Source of the DNA: Gemmatales bacterium
Lineage (GTDB): Bacteria; Planctomycetota; Planctomycetia; Gemmatales; Gemmataceae
Assembly: GCA_026004675.1 (NCBI GenBank)
Contig: BPJP01000005.1
Coordinates: 310,001 to 374,000 of the forward strand
DNA: 64,000 nucleotides
Direction of reading: 5' to 3'
Numbering within the stretch: position 1 is the stretch's first letter; each line of letters begins with the position of its first letter. Made by a program: the position numbers and the translations under genes. Shown one piece after another: positions 36,185 through 44,256 of this stretch. The notes beneath the pieces were generated by a model, which saw only the letters and a list, made by a program, of their open reading frames with translations, was not told the origin of the DNA and did not search any database.

Positions 36185-36185
36185 C

Positions 36186-37796
36186 TCAATAAGCCAAGGC
36201 GTAGCCGTCACGACGAGGATCGGCGCCGGCCAGCCGGGCGCCGGAGATCGGATCGATCATTACCGCATGCCCTCCCCCAACCAATATCGAATAGTCACCG
36301 ATCAATTCCAGGCGATGTCCGCGGCGAATCAATTCCTCCCGGACCGAGACATCAACACGATTCTCGATCTGCATGAGTGTCTCTTCATAGACGCGAAAGC
36401 GGGGCACATCGATGGCCAGTTGCACGTCGGCGCCGAATTCGATGATATTGAGCACCATCTGGGCGGTGGTTTGCAGAATACCGTAGCTGCCCGGCGTGGA
36501 AATCGAGAACCAGAACCGACCGTCGGGGCCAAAAACCTGAACAGGCGCCATGCAACATGACCAGCGCCGTCCCGGATGAAGCCGATTCGGCGTCGGGCAC
36601 GCCGGGTCGATTTCAGTCCACTTGATGAAATTGTTCATGGCGATGCCGGTTTCTGGAATGAAGACGCCCGAACCAAATGCGGCACCCAGAGACTGGGTGA
36701 TGCTGGCAACGTTGCCCGCGGCATCCACAGCTGCCAGATGGGTAGTCATGCCTTCGATCTGGCCAGGCACAATCACACCTTCAGTACGGGGACCGCGCCA
36801 GCGTTCGCCCTCACTTCGTGATGCTCTTTCCACGTTGATCAGCCGCCGACGTCTCGAAATGTACTCATCGCTAAGCAATCGATCGATGGGGATGTCATAA
36901 AACTTCGGATCGCCACACCACTGGATGCGATCGGCCGTCGCCAGCTTGATCGCTTCACTGAGGAGATGAATGTAATCAGCGGAATTGTGGCCAAGCGACT
37001 TCAGGTCCCTGTCTTCCAGCAGCTTGAGCGTTTGCAGAATCTGAAACCCTTCGCAATTCGGCGGACACGTTTTGACCTCGAAACCACGATAACGAACCGA
37101 GACCGGTTCTTGCCATTCGGGTTGATAGTTGGCGAGATCATCGCGAGACAAAAAACCTCCGTTGGCTTGCAGGTAATCAGCAATTTTCTGGCCTAACGGA
37201 CCGCGATAGAAGAAATCTGCCCCGTTGTCGGCAATGGCCGACAGGGTTCGGGCCAGATGCGGTTGCCGCAGGATGGCGCCAATTCGCGGCTCGACGTTGG
37301 CAAAAATGGCTCGGCCCGGTTCATTAAGTTGGTCCACCGCTTCCGCAATGATTCGAGCATTAAACGGATGCAGGGGAAACCCCTCTTCGGCCAGGCGGAC
37401 GGCAGGGGCAAAGACCTCCGGCGGCTTTTTGGTTCCCACTTCGCGAAGAGCAAGCAACCAGCCGGCAACATTCCCTGGAATCAGACAGGATTTGGGACCC
37501 TGCGTCTGGGAAACGGCATCGAATTTCTCAGGGGTGGCGGCTGCCGGAGTGTTGCCACTGAAGTTCAGAACTCTTGTTCCCGCGCCCGCTGAATGGAACA
37601 TGAGGAAACCGACACCGCCGACACCGCTCATGTAAGGCTCGACAACGTTCAATGCCGCCGCCATAGCGACGATGGCGTCGACTGCGTTGCCGCCGTCTTG
37701 CAACATGCTCATTCCAGCCTGGCTTGCTAAAGGATGTGCCGACGCGACGGCACCATTCAATCCAGCAACGACGGCTCGCGTGCGTGTTCCGATCAT
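36186..37796 (-). CDS. Gamma-glutamyltransferase family protein
   Basis: The 536-residue protein is a GGT-type N-terminal nucleophile hydrolase precursor. Blocks include GNAVDAIVAMAAALNVVEPYMSGVGGVGFL, the pro-sequence region and the autoprocessing Thr in the segment GMTTHLAAVDAAGNVASITQSLGAAFGSG, followed by TGIAMNNF. Maturation there would give large and small subunits. GGTs transfer or hydrolyse gamma-glutamyl groups, for example from glutathione. I see no signal peptide, so it may be cytoplasmic, unlike the classical periplasmic enzyme. It converges with the histidine kinase, one base separating the two stops. Confidence 0.9.
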   Translation of the reverse strand: MIGTRTRAVVAGLNGAVASAHPLASQAGMSMLQDGGNAVDAIVAMAAALNVVEPYMSGVGGVGFLMFHSAGAGTRVLNFSGNTPAAATPEKFDAVSQTQGPKSCLIPGNVAGWLLALREVGTKKPPEVFAPAVRLAEEGFPLHPFNARIIAEAVDQLNEPGRAIFANVEPRIGAILRQPHLARTLSAIADNGADFFYRGPLGQKIADYLQANGGFLSRDDLANYQPEWQEPVSVRYRGFEVKTCPPNCEGFQILQTLKLLEDRDLKSLGHNSADYIHLLSEAIKLATADRIQWCGDPKFYDIPIDRLLSDEYISRRRRLINVERASRSEGERWRGPRTEGVIVPGQIEGMTTHLAAVDAAGNVASITQSLGAAFGSGVFIPETGIAMNNFIKWTEIDPACPTPNRLHPGRRWSCCMAPVQVFGPDGRFWFSISTPGSYGILQTTAQMVLNIIEFGADVQLAIDVPRFRVYEETLMQIENRVDVSVREELIRRGHRLELIGDYSILVGGGHAVMIDPISGARLAGADPRRDGYALAY

Positions 37797-38131
37797 GATC
37801 GCTTGACCCCCCGCTCAGCCTGGCCTCTTGCTCATTCTATGGAAATCATCCTGACCCTGTGCGGACGGGGAGGGAGTTCCAGGATCCAAAACCCGTTAGT
37901 TGACGGTGCCTGGACACGCCCTTCGCTTCGCTCTGAGCCTGCCGCCCAAGAAATCACCGTTTGGTGACGGTCCGCTCGTCGCGCTGACACCGCGACGCTC
38001 GTTGGAATCACCGTTGGTTGACGGAGGACTGGGAAATCTGAGCAAAATGGGAAAGAATCCCCCTCGGGGTATAGCACGCTCCTTTCGGCGCACTCAATGA
38101 ACCCGAGCGACGCTCCGAATGTCGGTTGCGA
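37797..38131. other. Intergenic region with second palindromic repeat cluster
   Basis: About 335 bases without a supported gene. It carries three copies of the same 18-bp unit found near 20.9 kb, in the opposite orientation (listed separately). Open frames here are artefacts of the repeats. A short CCCC-CTC-GGGG hairpin lies near 38067-38077. Confidence 0.6.
37891..38026 (-). repeat. Second cluster of three 18-bp palindromic repeat units
   Basis: Units occupy 37891-37908 (reverse complement CACCGTCAACTAACGGGT), 37955-37972 (GACCGTCACCAAACGGTG) and 38009-38026 (CTCCGTCAACCAACGGTG). Read on the minus strand they match the consensus CACCGTCAACYAACGGTG of the 20.9 kb cluster. Three units per cluster, intergenic placement and conserved flanking CAGG point to a dispersed palindromic family, probably moved or copied as a block. 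Confidence 0.8.
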
Positions 38132-38452
38132 TCAGTGGGTTGACACGAATTTCAGTCCCACGACCGAGCTTATCAGCAAAAACAGCAGCACCAGTCGAGG
38201 TGTGTTCATCGGATCGCCGAAATAGACGATGCCGACGATGGCCGTGCCGAAGGCACCGATGCCGGTCCATACGGCATAGGCGGTGCCCAAAGGGATGGTC
38301 CTCATCGCCAGGCTGAGCAGCCCTAGACTGATGAGGGAAGAGACCAGAAAGCCCAACGATGGCCAGATGCGGGTAAATCCTTCCGACATTTTCAAACAAG
38401 TCGCAAAGCCGATTTCAAACACTCCCGCCAAAGCGAGATAAACCCAACTCAT
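38132..38452 (-). CDS. SMR-family small multidrug/guanidinium exporter
   Basis: A 106-residue protein with four transmembrane helices, the size and shape of the small multidrug resistance family. The essential Glu is in the first helix (FEIGFATCLK), and the helix 3 signature GTAYAVWTGIGAFGTAIVGI is closest to SugE/Gdx proteins, which export guanidinium by proton exchange; a broader multidrug role is possible. No guanidine riboswitch-like leader is visible in the 50 bases upstream. The propeller gene ends 48 bases upstream on the same strand, so it may be read through. Confidence 0.92.
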   Translation of the reverse strand: MSWVYLALAGVFEIGFATCLKMSEGFTRIWPSLGFLVSSLISLGLLSLAMRTIPLGTAYAVWTGIGAFGTAIVGIVYFGDPMNTPRLVLLFLLISSVVGLKFVSTH

Positions 38453-38500
38453 CGATCACCATTTCCTTCCTGAGAGGCAACAACAAAGCGGAGGGATGGT

Positions 38501-41500
38501 CTATTCCTTGGGAATTTCATTCAGCGTGTAGGCGCCGGTGGAATGAACCAACTGTTCCCCCTCGACAGAAAGAACTCCGCCCGCTGTAATCATATAAACG
38601 CGGTCTTTGAGAAGGGGAGCCGTCACGAGATCGACACTGCAACCATCCCTGTCGATGCGGACGCTCTTGATCGCCAGCGTGCTCCGATCCAGTTCGGGCG
38701 AGCCATAGGCGCCCGTGTATTCGTAGCGGTGATGCCGGATCTGAAACGATGCCACCGCGCTGGCCGTCTTCCGATCGACGGCTTTGGTGAAAACAATGCG
38801 AAAACCGCTGGGACGTACATGGATCGATTTCATCTCAAAAGGAACCTTGCCGGTGAAGTCGATACGATAAAGCGCGCCCCGATCGGGTTGGGCCATCCAG
38901 CCTGGTTCGGTAATGCTGCCGACGAACAACCGCCCTTGGGGATCGAATGCCAGCACCACGGGGCCCAAGAGTCCTTTGCCCCAGAAGGGGAAGCAGGCTC
39001 CTTGATACTGGCCGTTGATTTTCTCGAGTTGGGCGCGGATGATGGCCCCCCCGAACATCAACTCCGCGAGGAAGAACTGGCCCTCGAACGGACCGAACTT
39101 GCCACCGGTGTTGTTGAACGTCACGCCGTTGATCGACCGTGCCCAGTCGTAGGGAATCCACAAAGAAGTTTTGGCGAATGGTTTCAAGGCGTGCTGCTTT
39201 TGTGCCGGGTTGGGATAGCCGTAAAACTTCCCTTCCTGCAAGTGGCACAGTTTGTTGGTCGCCACCCATTCTCCCTGGTTGTCGGTGAAAAAGATTTCGC
39301 CATCATTGCCGACCGTCCAGCCGAGAGGATTGCGGAAGCCGAAGGCGATTTCGCGTGGCTGGTCCTTCGATTCCAAGCGCAACGCGGCGCCCGATCCGGG
39401 AAGGTGGTGATTGGCATGCGGTGCATAAGAGAAAACGAATCGTCCTTGTTTGTCACGAACAAGTCCATAGGCGTAGTCGTACGTTTCCGCGATGCCGTGC
39501 TGGAGATGAAGAACGCGCTCGAACCGATCAGCTTTACCGTCATTGTCGGTATCGGTGATTCTGGTCAGATTGCGTCGATGGAGCACGTACAAGGCGTCTT
39601 TTTCGGCGAGCATGGCGTAGGGGATTTGAAAGAGGCCGTTGGCGTAGTTGAGAAAGCGGGCCTTCTTGCCATCGCCGGTGGGATCATCGAGGACGAAGAT
39701 TTCACCCATTTTCATCGACGCGATGAAAACCCTGCCGGTTCGTGGATCAATGGCCAGAGCAGAGGGCATGATGAGATCGTCGCCCGCCGCCGTTTTCGGA
39801 CGCGGATAGGCGATGGCCCGGTAGCCGGGACGCTCCAGCGACCCTTCTTTGGGATCGGTGATCGGCAATGCCCTGACGTGAACAGGCGGCGGTTTTTTCC
39901 GCTTCGGGCAGCGAATAGCGCAGCACCCATTCAGCTTGGTTCTTTTCATTCGCTTGAAGCGATGCGGAGAGAACGCTCTTCTCTCTTTCAACTTCGGCAC
40001 GCCCAACGGCAACCTTGAAGTCGGTCGGGCAGGGGGTCGCGGTGCTCACAAGCAGTCGGCAATCTTTGGGAATGCCGTTGCTCTGGTATTCGCGAACGAG
40101 TTCGCGTTTAGAAAGGCGAAGCGTCTCCGCGATGTCGATCGCGCCTGATTCAAAGAGCACACGGTGGCGAATGCGGACGCCGTCTGGCAACCGATCATAA
40201 TAGTGCAGGTGCAACTCTTTGATTCGTTCCGTTTTGGTAGCCGTTCGCAACTGCAGAACCGGTCGATGCAGAAAGCCGGTGCCGACCGGTCGGCCGACGA
40301 TAAGAAAGCGGCGCAAGCGTCCTTGGACTTCCCGGCCAATCTGAGCACCGATATAGACCTGCTGCAAGCCACCGGCGGCAAGATCGTAGACGAGCAAGTC
40401 GTGCGACGGATAAAGAATACTGATGCTTTCGATGTAGGTGCCGTCGGACTGGCGGATGGGAATCTGGGCCACAATCGGCTCTGACCCGGAAAGCGGCACG
40501 GGCAGAGGAGGGAGAGGTTTCGGGCTGGGGGCCGAGGAACCAAGTTGCAAAAACGCCCAAAGGGCTTCTTTCTGTCGGTTTGGATCGCCGTCGAGAATCG
40601 AGGTGAGCGTTGCTTTCTTGCCTTTGATAAAGACGGCGGGCATGGGCGTGCCAGGATGAAACCGCCTGGGGTTTTCCAGGAAGCGCTCGAACCAATCGCG
40701 ACGGATTCTGCCTTTTACTTTGGTCAGGTCCGTGCCTACTGCGCCGGGGTCGGGACTGGATAGCATCTGACCTTTCCAAACATGGCAGGAAACGCAGGAA
40801 TAGCCCTGAAAGCCGGCGAGGTTGGGGCCGACCTGCGTACCAAGCGTCGGATCGATCTTGCCGCGCGGCTTGGGGAGAGGTCCGGTGGGCAGTTCGCCGT
40901 CCGCTTCCGCGAGAGCCTGCACGACGGCATCGGCGTGCTGGCCGAACCGGGGCATCCGGTAAGAATAGCGCGCTGGCCGCAACCCCTCGACCCCTTCTCG
41001 GATCGCCCGCCGCAGATAGGCCAATTCGTACTTTTGATGTGCGTCGGTCAGCTTCGGCGTTCGCTGAAACGGGACGTACTGCAAAAAGGCGCCAGCAACC
41101 GTACTGCCTGCTTGTTCCAAAGGTGGCGGCGTTTCCGAATCGCGCTGATGACAACGCAAGCAGCCGAAGCGATCGACCAGCTTTTGCCGGGCGAAAAATG
41201 GCGACGGATGGGATTCACGCCGGGCGATTGCCAGAAACCGTTTCAGCGACTGTTTCTCCTTCGGCGACAGATGAAAACGCGGCAGGCTGTCGTCATCGAG
41301 GCAGCCGGCGTCGGCGTTTCGGATAGCCACATTGCGAGGCTTCAGGCGATCGAGTCCAGGATGACATTGGGTGCATCCTTTGTCACGAACGAGGGCGGCG
41401 CCCAGATCGCTGGCTCGGCGAACGCGCAAGCGACTTAGCATCTCGTTGCGTTCTCTGGCTGTGGGAGGTGCGCCGTCGATCTTGTCGCCAACGGATGCTT

Positions 41501-42587
41501 TCGACCACAGCAATAAATACTCCGCGACGTCGATTGCCTCTTGTTTCGACAACGGCAAAGCCGGCATTCGGCCATCGGGGTATCGGCTGTGCGGATTGGT
41601 CAAGAATTCCGCCAGCGTGCTGGTGTCGAAGCGGTCTTTGAGGCCGGCAAATACGATCTGCCCGGGCTTTCGTACTTTGTCTTTTTCTGGTGAAGCATGG
41701 CAAGCGATGCAGCCCACTTTGAGAAACGTCAACCGACCGGACCGATGGTCTCCCTTGAGCTTTTGTGTTGTCGACCGGATTTCCCCGCCAAGCAGGTAAT
41801 CGGTGATGAGCCAACGTTCCACAAAACCGTTTCTGTCATTTGTGAACAGGGCCGGCATCCGGGTCTGCTCATGAATCTTTGTTGGCTCGGCCAGCCAGTG
41901 CATCAGCCAGGCTCGCGACACGCGACGGCCAAGATGCGTCAGACTTGGTCCAGGCGGAGGCTCTTCTATGCCAGGAAAGGCACTTCGATGGCAGCGGGCA
42001 CAGCCCGAATCGGCGGCCAATTCTCGACCACGGTCAACTTGCTGTTGCTCGAGAACGCTCGCAGGCAGTTTTTTGACCAGATGAAACAATTGCCACGCAG
42101 GCAATGGCTCACGAGAGAAATTCTCCCCCTCCCACCACAATTGCAACCGCGCCGGCGTATTCGGCAAGGAACGATACGTGACCTCGATGCGGTACAAACC
42201 GAAAGAACGCTTGAAAACGTGGTCCGAAAGAAGATAGCTGTTATCGTCAGAGCCTTTGCCTCGCAGGGCGATTTCGCCGTCAATAGCGACAGTGACCTCG
42301 CCACAGACATAGGCAGCGAAAGAATAAGACGTCTCTTCCTTGAGAAAAATCATGCCGCTCCAGGCCACTTCAAAGGGACCGGCTGGCAAGCGCGGATGCG
42401 GGCTGGATCGACCCAAATAAAAGGCGGGTTTTTTGTCGATGCGTGCCAATCTGGCCTCGCCATCAACAAGCGAGCGATACTCGGCGACCAGCCCAGGCTG
42501 AAGATCCTCGGGATCGACGTCAATCGGTCCAGCGACCGAAGCCGTCCCCCAGCCAACGAGAATCACACTTGCGAGGTATCGTCTCAT
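38501..42587 (-). pseudogene. PA14-multihaem-cytochrome-propeller protein, frameshifted
   Basis: From ATG 42587 (signal peptide MRRYLASVILVGWGTASVAG) the protein has a PA14-like domain (about 30-170), then five CxxCH haem motifs (CARCH, CIACH, CTQCH, CLRCH, CVSCH) in tandem cytochrome c modules. A beta-rich region follows, then a sorbosone-dehydrogenase-like beta-propeller and a final Ig-like domain. The first frame reads correctly to EWVLRYSLPEAEK, then fails; PPPVHVRALPITDPKEG and the propeller continue in another frame to 38501. The switch is at a run of six A on the minus strand (plus 39893-39898); five would restore the frame. If intact, it would be about 1360 residues, exported, and would move electrons between haems. 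Confidence 0.78.
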
Positions 42588-42736
42588 GTCCAGCGTTGGC
42601 GAATCAGCAAAGCACCTTAGTCCCATGGCACTATGGTTAACAGGAATGACGTCGCCAGATCGAGTCGGTTCTTGCCTGCATTCCAGCCGCCATCGTGTCA
42701 TCGGCTCCGAAGGAATAAAAAGAACCTGGGCGAAAG

Positions 42737-42761
42737 CAAAAGTCTGGTCTCCCGACTTTTG
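42737..42761. promoter_or_regulatory. Hairpin, 8-bp arms
   Basis: CAAAAGTC (42737-42744) pairs perfectly with GACTTTTG (42754-42761) around a nine-base loop. It lies between divergent genes, where it would be upstream of both, so a regulatory or attenuator role is possible. It is not GC-rich enough to look like a strong terminator. Confidence 0.35.
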
Positions 42762-42810
42762 GCTGCGTCGACCTGACCTTCGACGACGCTGCCCCAGTCT
42801 GCGCCATCGG

Positions 42811-42824
42811 TTGCATCAATGCAA
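42811..42824. promoter_or_regulatory. Palindrome TTGCATCAATGCAA
   Basis: A perfect 6-bp inverted repeat, TTGCAT-CA-ATGCAA, 128 bases upstream of ispD and 224 bases upstream of the cytochrome gene start. The size suits a dimeric DNA-binding regulator. No regulator is known for it. Confidence 0.3.
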
Positions 42825-42951
42825 GGTCGGACCGGAACTTTCGCGATGAAGGCGGTTGTCTGTCACCATAGGCGAAGCCCGCGGATTCCTTCATTCTCGC
42901 TACGGCCTGCAGAGACTACAATGACGGTATCCCATCGAGCGGAGGTGAATC

Positions 42952-43701
42952 ATGGCGAAGTTCGCAGTGGTTTTGCCGGCAGCGGGAAAATCGTCCCGCT
43001 TCAAGGACAAGGAAAAAAAGCCTTTCGCGAACCTTGATGGCCGGGCCGTTTGGCTGCGGACCGCCGAACTTTTCGTTATCCGCGATGATGTCGTGCAATG
43101 CGTTCTCGTCGTCGCCAAAGAAGACCAAGAAATGGTGAAACGACGTTATGGCGCCAATATGGCGTTCATGAACGTCACGCTGGCCGACGGCGGCGCCGAA
43201 CGCTTCGAGTCCGTGGCGAACGCGTTGGCCCAAATCACTGACCAGGCCGACTTTGTCGCCGTCCATGACGCCGTCCGACCGTGCTTGACGACTGAACTCA
43301 TCAACGCCGTTTTCTCGCAAGCGGCAAAAAGCGGCGCCGCCATCCTGGCGGTGCCGGTTACCGATACGTTGAAATACGTCGAGAACGATCGCGTTCTCGA
43401 CACGCCGTCGCGTCGCAATGTTTGGCTGGCCCAGACTCCCCAAGTGTTTCGCCGAGAGTGGCTGATCGACGCCTACGCCCGCCGCCAGGAGTTTGGCGAC
43501 GAAATCACTGACGATGCCCAACTCGTCGCAGCCGCCGGCCACGAAGTTCACGTCGTCCCCGGCTCGACGACGAATATCAAGATCACGACCAAAGAAGACG
43601 TGATGCTGGCCGATGCCATTCTCAAAGCACGTCCCAAGCCGAAAGCCAAAGGTCCGATCCATCCCTTCGCCGAGGATGAAATGTGGGGCGGCCGCGGTTG
43701 A
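42952..43701 (+). CDS. ispD: IspD, 4-diphosphocytidyl-methylerythritol synthase
   Basis: The 249-residue enzyme uses CTP to convert methylerythritol 4-phosphate to CDP-methylerythritol, the third step of the non-mevalonate isoprenoid pathway. The N-terminal VVLPAAGKSSRF.....KPF is the CTP-binding loop. VAVHDAVRPCL and LAQTPQVFRREWL are further family blocks, and the DDAQLV..AGHEVHVVPGSTTNIKITTKEDV segment completes the fold. A basic, Pro-rich tail extends beyond the usual C-terminus by about 20 residues. GGAGG at 42941-42945 is six bases from the ATG. No ispF neighbour is seen. Confidence 0.95.
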   Translation: MAKFAVVLPAAGKSSRFKDKEKKPFANLDGRAVWLRTAELFVIRDDVVQCVLVVAKEDQEMVKRRYGANMAFMNVTLADGGAERFESVANALAQITDQADFVAVHDAVRPCLTTELINAVFSQAAKSGAAILAVPVTDTLKYVENDRVLDTPSRRNVWLAQTPQVFRREWLIDAYARRQEFGDEITDDAQLVAAAGHEVHVVPGSTTNIKITTKEDVMLADAILKARPKPKAKGPIHPFAEDEMWGGRG

Positions 43702-43826
43702 TCTCGGCTCAACGATTTTGCCGCCAAAATGAACAATTTTTTCTTGCCAGTGCGCCCTTCGTAACTCAAAATCTTTTTCTGATTTTCAACCTTCGACGTT
43801 CTGAAACCGCAAAGCGAGGAAAAATC

Positions 43827-44201
43827 ATGTCTCGATCACGTTTTCTGGCTGGACTGCTCGCGGTCAGCCTGCTCTTCGTCGGCGGCCTCTCCGGTCAAGA
43901 GAAAAAGAAAGCGTTCAAGGGGCGATTGCCCGCCGGCTGGAGCAAACTCGGCATCACCGACAAACAACGGCAATCCATCTATGCCGTGCAAAAAAAATAT
44001 TATGACAAAATCAAGGAACTCGAACGTCAAATCGAGGAGCTCAAGACGGCCGAACGCGAAGAAATGATTGCGTTGCTTTCCGATCTGCAAAAACAACGAC
44101 TCAAAGAAATCGAGAGCGAACAAGAGAACAAGAACAAGAAAAAGCGGAAAGACAGTCCGTCCATCAAGCCGCCGAACGACAAAAACGACCCAGACAATTA
44201 G
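43827..44201 (+). CDS. Small exported coiled-coil protein
   Basis: A 124-residue protein from ATG 43827 with GAGGA seven bases upstream. It has a signal peptide (about 1-24) and a highly charged helix with heptad character (KKYYDKIKELERQIEELKTAEREEMIALLSDLQKQRLKEIE), then a Lys/Asp-rich disordered tail. The residue pattern is reminiscent of Spy-like periplasmic helical proteins, but similarity is too weak to assign. It may be a periplasmic chaperone-like or structural protein; this is a guess. Confidence 0.6.
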   Translation: MSRSRFLAGLLAVSLLFVGGLSGQEKKKAFKGRLPAGWSKLGITDKQRQSIYAVQKKYYDKIKELERQIEELKTAEREEMIALLSDLQKQRLKEIESEQENKNKKKRKDSPSIKPPNDKNDPDN

Positions 44202-44256
44202 CAGCCACGCTGCCGAGCCTTTGCAAAGGAGCGAACGCCCGCCTGTGTTGGCTCTG

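Larger units (their letters stand above)
42588..42951. other. Divergent intergenic region with two inverted repeats
   Basis: About 360 bases between the cytochrome-propeller gene (minus) and ispD (plus); no gene is supported. Two symmetric elements are visible and listed separately. GGAGG at 42941-42945 serves ispD. Confidence 0.55.

Noticed and set aside
38453..38500. Guanidine riboswitch before the SMR transporter
   Set aside because: The 48-base gap is too short for known guanidine riboswitch classes and shows no matching conserved core.
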